A DNA stretch of 40,205 nucleotides, from contig PDZX01000037.1 in NCBI GenBank assembly GCA_002753185.1, forward strand, positions 1-40,205, given 5' to 3'. Below are positions 26,264 to 34,080 of the stretch, piece after piece (the first letter of the stretch is position 1; every line of letters begins with the position of its first letter). Source of the DNA: Magnetococcales bacterium WMHbin3 (GTDB lineage Bacteria > Pseudomonadota > Magnetococcia > Magnetococcales > Magnetaquicoccaceae). The notes below the pieces were generated by a model. The model ran no database searches. It was not told the origin of the DNA and worked only from the letters and a program-made list of their open reading frames with translations. The translations under genes were made by a program, and so were the position numbers.

Positions 26264-26264
26264 G

Positions 26265-26332
26265 CTTTTCCCATCGGGAGGCTACGGTCCGCCCCTCCTT
26301 CGGACGGTCGGCCGTCTCCCGTTTGGGAAAAG
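26265..26332. repeat. Long imperfect inverted repeat after the F0 operon
   Basis: Left arm 26265-26280 (CTTTTCCCATCGGGAG) pairs with right arm 26316-26332 (CTCCCGTTTGGGAAAAG) with only a small internal mismatch. Inside it GTCCG/CGGAC (26287-26291 with 26301-26305) can form a second stem. It begins 1 bp after the b' stop codon. No T run follows, so a structured 3' end or a small mobile-element remnant are both possible. Confidence 0.65.
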
Positions 26333-26410
26333 AGTTTCTGCATCCACGTATGCCCTTCGCAACCAGAGGGGGGCCGTGAAAGGATCCGTTCGGTACTCCG
26401 GCCACGGATC

Positions 26411-26746
26411 ATGCTGGTGCTCGCCATCGTGACCGGCATGGTGGCTGCGCCCTTGCTGGCGTGGTCGGAGCAACCGTTCGCGCATCCCCGCCACCTCCTT
26501 TCTCACCGCTTTCGATGGATGTCGCCAGGTTGCGCGGCCTGTTCGCGCGCGACGGCGTCCATCTGTCCATGGCGGGGTTCCCCACCTCCGCAGCGGCCCT
26601 CCGCGAATTGACTCGAACGGCGCGCCGAGAGGGTCACCGTCTCCGATCTCTCCATTGCCCGGCACGGCTTCGAGCAGTCCGGCCTGCGGGTGATTGCCAC
26701 CATCGGGGTCAGCCGGGTACCGCCACATCTAACCGTGAACGATTAA
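26411..26746 (+). pseudogene. Frameshifted remnant, possibly of a PilO/GspM-like membrane protein
   Basis: No single frame stays open, but coding-like sequence moves between two frames. From 26411 a membrane helix reads VLAIVTGMVAAPLLAW. A second frame then reads MDVARLRGLFARDGVHLSM and AALREL up to about 26609. At that point a one-base shift returns to the first frame, which reads LERRAERVTVSDLSIARHG and GLRVIATIGVS to the TAA at 26746. A membrane helix followed by a VSDLSI/RVIATI alpha-beta unit resembles the PilO/GspM fold of pilus and type II secretion inner-membrane proteins. The helix-to-domain linker is too short, so part is deleted. The family call is weak; the frame switching is visible. 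The possible original start is GTG 26376 behind AGAGGGGGG. Confidence 0.4.
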
Positions 26747-26814
26747 TGTTTTACGTTGTGGGTGAAGTCAGGTGTGGTGGTGCCCTGGCGCGGGGGAATG
26801 TCTGAATCCGGGCG

Positions 26815-26846
26815 GACCCCTGGCGGCGCAGCGGCCGCCAGGGGTC
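26815..26846 (-). terminator. Perfect 13-bp hairpin after the double-SPOR gene
   Basis: GACCCCTGGCGGC (26815-26827) and GCCGCCAGGGGTC (26834-26846) with a 6-base loop. It lies 19 bp past the stop of the minus-strand double-SPOR gene. It has no T run on either side, so termination strength is uncertain. Confidence 0.55.
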
Positions 26847-26865
26847 TGTGGCATGGGACGGGCAA

Positions 26866-28461
26866 TCAGCGGGCGGCGGGAGTGGCCTTGGCCAGCATGC
26901 CGATATCTTTCTTGGCGGCCTCCAGCGCGGCATCGGCGTCCTTCTGAGTGGCGAAGGGTCCCATCACCACATGAGAGAACTCCTTGCCATTGACGATGGC
27001 CATTTTGATGAAGGCCTTGATACCGCGTTCGGACAGGCGGCGACGCAGGGCATTGGCATTGTCGGGATTGCTGAACGAAGCCGCCGTGGTCACGAAACCG
27101 GTGAAACGGGTCTGACGCGGCGCCTCGGCTTTCGCCTCAACGGCCTCCTTCGGCGCTGCCTTGGCGACGACCGCCGGTTTCCGTGCTGGTTCGACGACCT
27201 TGCCGGCTGCCGGGGCCGCCTTCGCCTGCGTCTGGGTCTTGGCCTCGACCGGCGCCTTGCCCTCGGCGGGCTTGGCCTTGACTTCCGGCTTCGGCGCGGC
27301 GGCCGTGCGGGTCGCATCGCCGGGCACGCCATTCTGCCTGGCGTTCGGTACGGTCAGTGATTTCGCCTCCACGCCGCCACGCTCCTTGATGATCGTCACC
27401 GCCTTGCCCGCCAGGTCCGAGGAGGCGAACGGGCCGGTCAACAGGTGATGCATCGGCTTGTTCTGGTAGGTGCTCTTGGCCAGACGCACCGGAATGCCCG
27501 CATCGTTCAACTGCTTTTGCAATTTTTCCGCGCCAGCGAGATTGGAGAAGGAGCCGGCCGTCACCAGAAACGATCCGTCCGTCTGCTCATGCGGGAACTC
27601 CGTTTTGCCATGGCCCGCATCGACGGGCTTGGCCTCCATGACGGGTGCGGCCTTGGATTGCGGGTTGCCATCGGTTTTGGGCGCGGTCTTGACCTCCGGT
27701 TTCGCCTCTGGATGCTTGCTCTCCGCCTTCACCGGAGCCACCTTCGGCTCCACACGGGTCAGGGAGAGCGCCTTGGCTTCCGGCCTGGGCGGGGGGACCA
27801 TCTTCCTGATCTCCGTCGGTGCGGGTTGTCCCGCCACGCCCTTGCCAAGATCGATTTTGGTCATGGACAAATAACGCTTCGTGGGTTGGGCCTCTTCCCG
27901 CGCGGCGGCGGCCACCACCGGCTTGGCCTCGGTCTCGTCCGACACCAGGGGCATATCCTCGAAAGGCTCGCTCATGGTCTCTTCCAGGCTGTCATCGGCC
28001 GGCTCTTCCACGTTGAGATCCAGGGTGTCATCCAGCAGGTCGTTCTTGCCCTTGTTGGCCAATTGGGTGCCTTCGACCTCGATCTTGACCTCCTCCTTCT
28101 CCGTGAGCGTGCTCGCGGTCTCCGAGGTCTTCTCTTCGCTTTTTTCGGCCATGAACTCGTCCATGCTGTCGAATTTGGCCGGCTTGTCGTTCTTGGCCTC
28201 GCTGGTTTCTCCGGCCTCGCTGGCGGGCAACTCCGGTTTCATTTCCAGCGCCGCATTGGATGTCGGCGGATGCCAGACCATGGCGGTGACGATCCCGCCT
28301 ACCACGGCGGCCACCAGGGCCTCGGTCAGGTGCCAGCCGATCCGCTTGCGACGGCTGTTCTTGGCCAGGCGATTATTTTCATTCGGAGAAATGAAAATGT
28401 CTGCGGTGCCAGTGGGGGGGTCTTGACGGGATGTATCCAAGTCGTGTGCGGCGCCGGTCAC
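26866..28461 (-). CDS. Membrane protein with two SPOR domains
   Basis: A 531-residue bitopic protein. An N-terminal cytoplasmic part is followed by one membrane helix (about 45-63), an acidic then Lys/Pro/Ala-rich periplasmic linker, a first SPOR domain (about 298-372, FLVTAGSFSN...) and a second (about 454-527, FVTTAASFSN...). SPOR domains bind peptidoglycan strands stripped of peptides at the septum, so a role in division or cell-wall remodelling is likely. I chose GTG 28461 because a strong AAGGAG lies 7 bp upstream; the open frame extends to TTG 28551, which has no such site. It follows alr by about 100 bp, fitting a wall-related transcript. Confidence 0.85.
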   Translation of the reverse strand: MTGAAHDLDTSRQDPPTGTADIFISPNENNRLAKNSRRKRIGWHLTEALVAAVVGGIVTAMVWHPPTSNAALEMKPELPASEAGETSEAKNDKPAKFDSMDEFMAEKSEEKTSETASTLTEKEEVKIEVEGTQLANKGKNDLLDDTLDLNVEEPADDSLEETMSEPFEDMPLVSDETEAKPVVAAAAREEAQPTKRYLSMTKIDLGKGVAGQPAPTEIRKMVPPPRPEAKALSLTRVEPKVAPVKAESKHPEAKPEVKTAPKTDGNPQSKAAPVMEAKPVDAGHGKTEFPHEQTDGSFLVTAGSFSNLAGAEKLQKQLNDAGIPVRLAKSTYQNKPMHHLLTGPFASSDLAGKAVTIIKERGGVEAKSLTVPNARQNGVPGDATRTAAAPKPEVKAKPAEGKAPVEAKTQTQAKAAPAAGKVVEPARKPAVVAKAAPKEAVEAKAEAPRQTRFTGFVTTAASFSNPDNANALRRRLSERGIKAFIKMAIVNGKEFSHVVMGPFATQKDADAALEAAKKDIGMLAKATPAAR

Positions 28462-28562
28462 GGGGAGTCTCCTTATACACAGGGCATATCGTTTACCGGC
28501 CTTGAGGCGAGCAAGGCGCGGCGGATTCGGAAATGCCCTAATGCTCTGCAAGAGATGTGCCG

Positions 28563-29702
28563 TTACTCATTGACCCCGGCGCGCAGATGGCGCCTCGGCA
28601 GGCGCGCCCCCAGCCGGCAGAGCACCTCGTAGGGGATGGTCCCCATCCACTCCGCCATCTCCTCGATGCCGATGAACCCCCCAGCCTGCTCCCCCAGCAG
28701 CGTCACCGGAGCACCGATGCCCGCCCCGGCATGGTCCGTGAGATCCACCAGGGTCAGATCCATGGAGATCCGCCCCACCACCGGGGCACGCGCCCCGCCG
28801 ATCAATACCCGCGCCAGACCCTGCATGCAGCGGCTGTATCCATCCGCGTACCCCACCGGCAATACCCCGATCCGGGAGGCCCGCCGGGTGACGAAATCAT
28901 GACCATACCCCAAGGGAGTCCCGGCCTCCACCTCGCGCACCGCCACCACCCGTGTCAGCCACCGCGCCACCGGTCGCAGACCATCCTCGCGCCAGGTGCG
29001 CGCGGGAAAGAACGGCGAGGCCCCGTACAGCATGATTCCGGGCCGGCTCCACGCCAGACGGGTGCGCGGATGGCCCAGCAATCCCGCGCTGTTGGCCAGG
29101 GAGCGGGGCAGGGCGGCATCCCCGGCCCACTCCAGCCGTTCGGCCTGGCGCAGGCTCTCCTCGCCCGTCAATGCGTCGCCACAAGCCAGATGCGAGAGGA
29201 TGCTCGCCACCCGGATGCCGGGCAGGCCGCGCAACTCCTCCAACACCGCCGAAATTTTGGCGCGGGGAAACCCCATGCGCCCCATGCCGGTATCCACCTT
29301 GACATGCACCGGAATCGGCGCTCCCCCGCCGCCACGCAGCCGGCTCAACGCCCGCGCCGCCTCCATCTCGAACAGCACCGGTTGCAGATTCAGCTCGATG
29401 ACCGCCTGCTCCACCCCCGGCAAAAAACCGGACAGGATCACCAGGGGGTGTACGATCCCCGCCTCGCGCAAGGGACGCGCCTCCTCGACCATGGCCACGC
29501 AAAAGCCGTCCGCCCCGGCTGCCGCCAGTGCCCGCGCCACCGGCGTCGCCCCCAATCCATAGGCGTTGGCCTTGACGACCGGAAACACGGCACTGCCCCC
29601 CGCCGCCGCCCGCGCCACCCGGAAGTTGTGCGCCACGGCGTCCAGATCCACCTCCACCCAGGTGGGCCGCGCCCCGCCATCCGCCAGAGGCGCGTCCATC
29701 AT
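28563..29702 (-). CDS. alr: Alanine racemase
   Basis: PLP enzyme that makes D-alanine for peptidoglycan. The protein has 379 residues. The PLP lysine is Lys44 in VVKANAYGLGA and the catalytic tyrosine is Tyr266 in LGYGHDF. VDTGMGRMGF, the SRPGIMLYG stretch, VLPVGYADGY and GRISMDL are all family hallmarks. ATG 29702 (or the adjacent ATG 29699) overlaps the dnaB stop by a few bases, so alr and dnaB are translationally coupled. Gene order is dnaB-alr, then the double-SPOR gene. Confidence 0.97.
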   Translation of the reverse strand: MMDAPLADGGARPTWVEVDLDAVAHNFRVARAAAGGSAVFPVVKANAYGLGATPVARALAAAGADGFCVAMVEEARPLREAGIVHPLVILSGFLPGVEQAVIELNLQPVLFEMEAARALSRLRGGGGAPIPVHVKVDTGMGRMGFPRAKISAVLEELRGLPGIRVASILSHLACGDALTGEESLRQAERLEWAGDAALPRSLANSAGLLGHPRTRLAWSRPGIMLYGASPFFPARTWREDGLRPVARWLTRVVAVREVEAGTPLGYGHDFVTRRASRIGVLPVGYADGYSRCMQGLARVLIGGARAPVVGRISMDLTLVDLTDHAGAGIGAPVTLLGEQAGGFIGIEEMAEWMGTIPYEVLCRLGARLPRRHLRAGVNE

Positions 29703-31099
29703 TCGTGCCGCGCCACATAGTCCGTCGAGGCATGGTTCTCGAAGCGGGTGAACTGTTTTTGGAAAGTCAGCCGCACCGTGCCGGTGGGGCCGTTGCGCTG
29801 CTTGGCCACGATCACCTCGGCCAGCCCCGCCAGCGACGGGTCGTTCTCTTTGTAGACCTCCTCCCGGTAGACGAACATCACGATGTCCGCATCCTGCTCG
29901 ATGGAGCCGGACTCGCGCAGATCGGAGAGGATCGGCCGCTTGTTGGGCCGCTCCTCCACCTTGCGGGAGAGCTGGGAGAGCGCCAGCACCGGGATGTTCA
30001 ACTCCCGCGCCACCCCCTTCAGGCCGCGGCTGATCTGCGAGATCTCCTGCACCCGGTTCTCCTGGGTATCCTCGCCCTGCATGAGCTGCAAATAGTCCAC
30101 CACCAGGAATCCGATCCCCTTCTCCCGCTTCATGCGGCGCGCCTTGGCCCGCAACGACATGATGGACAACGACGGGGAGTCGTCGATGTAGACCGGCGCC
30201 TGAGAGAGATCCTGCGCGGCATGCACCAGTTTGTGGTACTCTTCGTCGCGCAGCCTGCCGGTGCGCAACCCCTGGGCGTCCACCCGCGCGGTGGAGGCGA
30301 GCAGTCGGGTGGTGAGCTGTTCCCGCGACATCTCCAGGGAAAAGACCGCCACCGGCACCTGATGATCCAGCGCCGCGTTGATCGCCATGTTCATCACCAG
30401 CGAGGTCTTGCCCATGGCCGGACGACCCGCCAGAATCAGCAGATCCGATTTCTGCAGCCCGGCCAGCAGCCGGTCCAGGTCGGTGAAGCCGGTGGGCACC
30501 CCGGTGATCGACTCCTGACGGGCGATCAGTTTGTCCAACCGCTCGAAGATCGGCGGCAGGATGCTCTTCAGGTCGGCATAGGTGGAACGACGGCGGGAGC
30601 GGCTCTCCCCCACGGCGAAGATGCGTTGCTCCGCGTTCTCCAGCAGTTGGTCCACCGGACGCGCCGTCCCCTCTTCGTAGACCTCCTCGGCGATGGCGGT
30701 GGCGGTCTGGGCCAGGGCGCGCAATATGGATTTGTCCCGCACCAGGTGGGCATACGCCTTGGCATTGGCCGTGGCCGGGACCGTGTCGATCAGGCGGGCG
30801 AAATAACCCGCACCGCCCACCGCGTCGAGTTCGTTGTTTTTTTCCAGGTATTGTTTGAGAATGAGGGGATCCGCCGGCTCGCCCCGATCCAGAATGGCCA
30901 GCATGGCCGCGAAGGCGACCCGGTGGGCGCCGACGTAGAAATCCTCCGGGACCAGCAGGTCCGCGACGTGATCCATGATGGCGTTGTCCAGGAGAATCGC
31001 CCCCAGCACCGATTGCTCGGCCTCGTGGGAGTAAACCGGACGTCGCATGGGCGTCGTTTCTGGGTAGTAATCTGCCGGAGGGGGTTCGAGTTCGTTCAA
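29699..31099 (-). CDS. dnaB: Replicative DNA helicase DnaB
   Basis: Hexameric helicase of the replication fork. The protein has 466 residues. The N-terminal domain (SHEAEQSVLGAILLDN) binds primase and loader. The RecA-like core has Walker A GRPAMGKTS (225-233, Lys231), FSLEMSREQL, Walker B FLVVDYLQLMQG and the LALSQLSRKVEER/SDLRESGSIEQDAD region. The start is TTG 31099 with GGAG upstream; ATG 31048 lacks a clear ribosome site. It is divergent from radC, with 82 bp between the two starts. Confidence 0.97.
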   Translation of the reverse strand: MNELEPPPADYYPETTPMRRPVYSHEAEQSVLGAILLDNAIMDHVADLLVPEDFYVGAHRVAFAAMLAILDRGEPADPLILKQYLEKNNELDAVGGAGYFARLIDTVPATANAKAYAHLVRDKSILRALAQTATAIAEEVYEEGTARPVDQLLENAEQRIFAVGESRSRRRSTYADLKSILPPIFERLDKLIARQESITGVPTGFTDLDRLLAGLQKSDLLILAGRPAMGKTSLVMNMAINAALDHQVPVAVFSLEMSREQLTTRLLASTARVDAQGLRTGRLRDEEYHKLVHAAQDLSQAPVYIDDSPSLSIMSLRAKARRMKREKGIGFLVVDYLQLMQGEDTQENRVQEISQISRGLKGVARELNIPVLALSQLSRKVEERPNKRPILSDLRESGSIEQDADIVMFVYREEVYKENDPSLAGLAEVIVAKQRNGPTGTVRLTFQKQFTRFENHASTDYVARHE

Positions 31100-31181
31100 G
31101 GGGGAGACTCCAGGGGGTACGTTTGGCCGTTTTGCGAGACATCATAACATCGGCGTGAGTCAGGGCATAGGAAGCGCAACC

Positions 31182-31880
31182 ATGGCACCGGAGAATGACG
31201 GGAAATCACTGCACCACGGCCACCGCCAGCGCCTGCGCAAGCGGTTTCTGGAAGAGGGGCTGGAGAGGTTCGAGGATCACCAGGTCCTGGAACTGCTCTT
31301 GTTCAATGTCCTGCCCAGACAGGATACCAACGGCATCGCCCATCTGCTCCTCGACCGCTACGGGGGACTGGCCCAGGTCCTGGAGGCCGATCCGGTGGAT
31401 GTGGCCACCGTGCCGGGCATGGGCCAGGCCGCCGCCTGTTTTCTGGCCATGATCCCCCCGCTGACCCGGCGCTATCTTCAGAGCAAGACCACGCCCAGGC
31501 AATCCCTGAACGACCCGTTCAAGGCCAGGGAGTATGTCATGGCCCTGACCGCCGGCCGCACCGAGGAGGTGTTCTACGTCCTGTGCCTGGACCTGCGCGC
31601 CCGGCTGCTCTATCCGGCCCTGGTCTCACGCGGCACGATCAACGAGGCCCATGTCCAGCCGCGCCATGTCGTGGAGATCGCCTTGCGCTACAAGGCCGCC
31701 GAGGTGATCCTGGCCCACAACCACCCCGCCGGCACCACCACCCCTTCCACCGCCGACCGCAACCTCACCCGCGTCCTGATGAACGCCCTGCATCCCATCG
31801 GCATCCGCCTGGTGGACCATCTGATCACCGCCGGGAATCAATGCCTCAGCATGGCCCAGGAGGGGGTGCTGGGCAAATGA
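31182..31880 (+). CDS. radC: RadC/YeeS-type JAB-domain protein
   Basis: A 232-residue protein with a helix-hairpin-helix-like N-terminal half (VATVPGMGQAAA) and a C-terminal JAB/MPN domain. The metal ligands of the JAMM motif are visible: His179, His181, Ser189 and Asp192 in AHNHPAGTTTPSTAD. RadC was named for DNA repair, but that role has been questioned and the function remains uncertain. ATG 31182 has AGGAAG 8 bp upstream; an earlier GTG at 31155 is less likely. Confidence 0.92.
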   Translation: MAPENDGKSLHHGHRQRLRKRFLEEGLERFEDHQVLELLLFNVLPRQDTNGIAHLLLDRYGGLAQVLEADPVDVATVPGMGQAAACFLAMIPPLTRRYLQSKTTPRQSLNDPFKAREYVMALTAGRTEEVFYVLCLDLRARLLYPALVSRGTINEAHVQPRHVVEIALRYKAAEVILAHNHPAGTTTPSTADRNLTRVLMNALHPIGIRLVDHLITAGNQCLSMAQEGVLGK

Positions 31881-32007
31881 GCCGCGCGACGTGACAAGTG
31901 TGAGCGGGGATTTGTTCCGGATCGCTTGGTCCAGGATTGCCAACCGACCCGCCGATACGTTAAACTTGCCCGGTGGATTTCTCTGCTTTGCAAAAAGGAT
32001 GATCGAT

Positions 32008-32358
32008 ATGACCGTTTCCGACACTATCCTGTCCGGAGCGCTCTCGGGAGCCAAGGCCGGTGGCATCGTCACCGTGGAACGCAACGACCACGAGGTGCGC
32101 ATCCACGTTCGTGGCGAGTTCACCTTCAAGCTGCGCCAGGCATTTCGTGACGCCTATTTTCGCGAATCGCCCACGGCGCACTATGTGGTGGACATGTCCG
32201 GAGTCAACTTCATGGACAGCTCGGCCATGGGAATGCTGCTGGTCTTGCGGGAGCACGCGGGCGGGGAGCAGGCCAGGGTCACCCTGACCAATCTCTCGCG
32301 GAAATTGATGGCCCTCATGAAGGTGGCCAGTCTGCACGAAATGTTCAAAATAGTCTGA
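32008..32358 (+). CDS. STAS-domain anti-sigma-factor antagonist-like protein
   Basis: A 116-residue STAS protein (SpoIIAA/RsbV type). VDMSGVNFMDSSAMGMLL holds the usual phospho-acceptor serine (Ser71 or Ser72). Such proteins are switched by a HPK/RsbW-like kinase and a PP2C phosphatase. The N-terminal 15 or so residues (SDTILSGALSGAKAGG) precede the fold. AAGGA lies 8 bp before ATG 32008; ATG 31999 is too close to it. The ankyrin gene starts 11 bp downstream, so the two are co-transcribed. No kinase or sigma factor is in the window. Confidence 0.88.
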   Translation: MTVSDTILSGALSGAKAGGIVTVERNDHEVRIHVRGEFTFKLRQAFRDAYFRESPTAHYVVDMSGVNFMDSSAMGMLLVLREHAGGEQARVTLTNLSRKLMALMKVASLHEMFKIV

Positions 32359-32369
32359 GGAGGTCGCGC

Positions 32370-33125
32370 ATGGAAGGATTGTGGGTGGTGCCTGACGATA
32401 TGGAACGCCTCTTGGCCGAGGGCGGGGATCCGGACATCCGCGATGCCGAGGGGTGGACCATGCTCCATCGGGCCATCCAGGAGGGCGCGGTGGAACTGGC
32501 CGGGCGGCTGATCATGTACGGCGCCCAGGTCAACGTCGTGGACCCCCAGCGCTGGACCCCCCTGCATTGGGTGGCGGTGCGCGGTTTCGCCTCCCTGGCC
32601 CGCCTGCTCCTGGAGCACGGCGCCAACCCCAATGCCCAGGACCTGGACAAGGAGACCCCCTTGCACTGGGCCGCCTCCTGGGGCCACATGGAGACCGCCG
32701 AGCGGCTCCTGGACGCCGGGGCCGACATCAATGCCAAGGACCGCCATGGCGAAACCCCGCTGTTCCAGGCCGTTCAGGAAGGATATGTGGCCATGGCCGA
32801 ATTGCTCATGTCGCGCGGCGCCCAGGTGGACGTGCGCAACGCCGATGGCGGCCCGCCCCTCCATTGCGCCGTCTTCCACGGCCAGACCGAGGTGGCCGAG
32901 CATCTGATCCGTCATGGGGCGGAGGTCAATGCCAGAAATCATTTCGGCAAGACCGCTCTCCACTTCGCCGCCATCCGCGGCCGGGTCGAGGAGGCGGACA
33001 TGCTCCTGACCGGAGGCGCGGACATCAATGCGCGCGACTCCACCGGACGCACCCCCATGGCCGTCGCCTTGGACAACGACCGTCCCGACATGGTGGATTT
33101 CTTCCGCCGGCACGGCGGCCTGTGA
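32370..33125 (+). CDS. Seven-repeat ankyrin protein
   Basis: A 251-residue protein made almost wholly of ankyrin repeats with a strict 33-residue period. The repeat starts, marked by G-x-TPLH-like motifs, are near 28, 61, 94, 127, 160, 193 and 226. There is no signal peptide or membrane helix, so a cytoplasmic binding scaffold is expected. AGGAGG precedes the ATG. It follows the STAS gene by 11 bp, which makes the STAS protein or its kinase a plausible partner. The last repeat is degenerate (RTPMAVAL), as usual for a C-terminal cap. Confidence 0.92.
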   Translation: MEGLWVVPDDMERLLAEGGDPDIRDAEGWTMLHRAIQEGAVELAGRLIMYGAQVNVVDPQRWTPLHWVAVRGFASLARLLLEHGANPNAQDLDKETPLHWAASWGHMETAERLLDAGADINAKDRHGETPLFQAVQEGYVAMAELLMSRGAQVDVRNADGGPPLHCAVFHGQTEVAEHLIRHGAEVNARNHFGKTALHFAAIRGRVEEADMLLTGGADINARDSTGRTPMAVALDNDRPDMVDFFRRHGGL

Positions 33126-33152
33126 GCGGTCCTGACCGCCCTGCCCCTGCTC

Positions 33153-34076
33153 TCAGGGTGAGGAATCGGTGTGCGGGACCGGGATGTAGCCGGCGCGCTG
33201 CAGAATCTCCCTGGCCTGCGGTCCCTTGATCCATTCCAGGAACCGGGCGCTCTGTCCAGAGGGCGGGCCAAGGGTATACAAATAGAGAGACCTGGACAGT
33301 GGATAGGTCTTGTTGAGCGTGGAAGCGACGGTGGGCGGGACGCAGGGAACCTTGGGGCCGTGGCTTTGGGAGATGCACAGGGTCTTTACCTTGCCGGTGA
33401 CGTAGGGCATGCCGGAATAGCCAATGGCGCAGGGCATCTGGGCGACCATGGCGACGATCTCGTCGGAGGCGTCCAGGCTGACCAGGTTGTGGTCGAAGTG
33501 GTCGTGCTTGGGCAGGATGGTCTCGCGGAAGAAGGCATAGGTGCCGGAATTGTTCTTGCGGCTCAAGGGGAGAATCTTCTGGTCCTGACACCCTGGGACC
33601 TGCACCCCCAGATCGGACCAGCGGGCGGTCGGCTCCTGCTTGCCGTAGATCTCCATCAACTGCTGAAGGGAAATGCCATTGAGGGGATTGGCGGGATTGA
33701 CCACCACGGAAACCGCGTCCAGGGCGACCACCTGAAAAACCGGCGCCACGCCCGCATGCTTCTTGGCGGCGATCTGAACCTCCCTGGAGCGCATGAGCCG
33801 GCTGGAAGAAGCGATATCCGCGTGACCGTTGACCAGGGCGGCAATGCCATTGCCGGAACCCCCCCCCCCCACCTCGACGCCGATATCGGGCACCACCTCC
33901 CGAAAGGCCTTGGCCAATTCCCGGAGCGCCTTGGTGAGGGTGTCGGAACCCTTGATGAGGATGGGAGCGGGTTTGTCGGTACTGTTCTCCCTGGCGTGCG
34001 CCACGGGGAGCGCAATCCCCCACGCCAGCAGGAGCCAGCCCAGGAGCGACAGGAAGCGGGGAGCGAACGGTTTCAA
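33153..34076 (-). CDS. PstS-like phosphate-type solute-binding protein
   Basis: Periplasmic binding protein of the PstS/PBP-like family, which binds phosphate in the Pst transporter. The protein has 307 residues. A signal peptide is seen (1-28, cleavage near AHA-RE). The IKGSDTL, GGGGSGNGIAAL-NG-ADIASSSR and NNSGTYAFF stretches are PstS-like ligand loops. The start is TTG 34076 behind a near-perfect AGGAGGTGA, part of which belongs to the end of the ATPase gene upstream, so the two are translationally coupled. No pstC, pstA or pstB is next to it, so it may act as a sensor or auxiliary protein and not as a transporter part. Confidence 0.85.
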   Translation of the reverse strand: MKPFAPRFLSLLGWLLLAWGIALPVAHARENSTDKPAPILIKGSDTLTKALRELAKAFREVVPDIGVEVGGGGSGNGIAALVNGHADIASSSRLMRSREVQIAAKKHAGVAPVFQVVALDAVSVVVNPANPLNGISLQQLMEIYGKQEPTARWSDLGVQVPGCQDQKILPLSRKNNSGTYAFFRETILPKHDHFDHNLVSLDASDEIVAMVAQMPCAIGYSGMPYVTGKVKTLCISQSHGPKVPCVPPTVASTLNKTYPLSRSLYLYTLGPPSGQSARFLEWIKGPQAREILQRAGYIPVPHTDSSP

Positions 34077-34080
34077 GAGG

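Noticed and set aside
26282..26728. Minus-strand 148-residue open frame in the gap after the F0 operon
   Set aside because: No domain and Arg/Gly/Pro-rich composition; it overlaps the inverted repeat and the plus-strand remnant, and looks like a shadow.
33126..33139. GCGGTC/GACCGC palindrome between the ankyrin and PstS-like gene ends as a terminator
   Set aside because: The 2-base loop is too tight for a normal hairpin and no T run follows.
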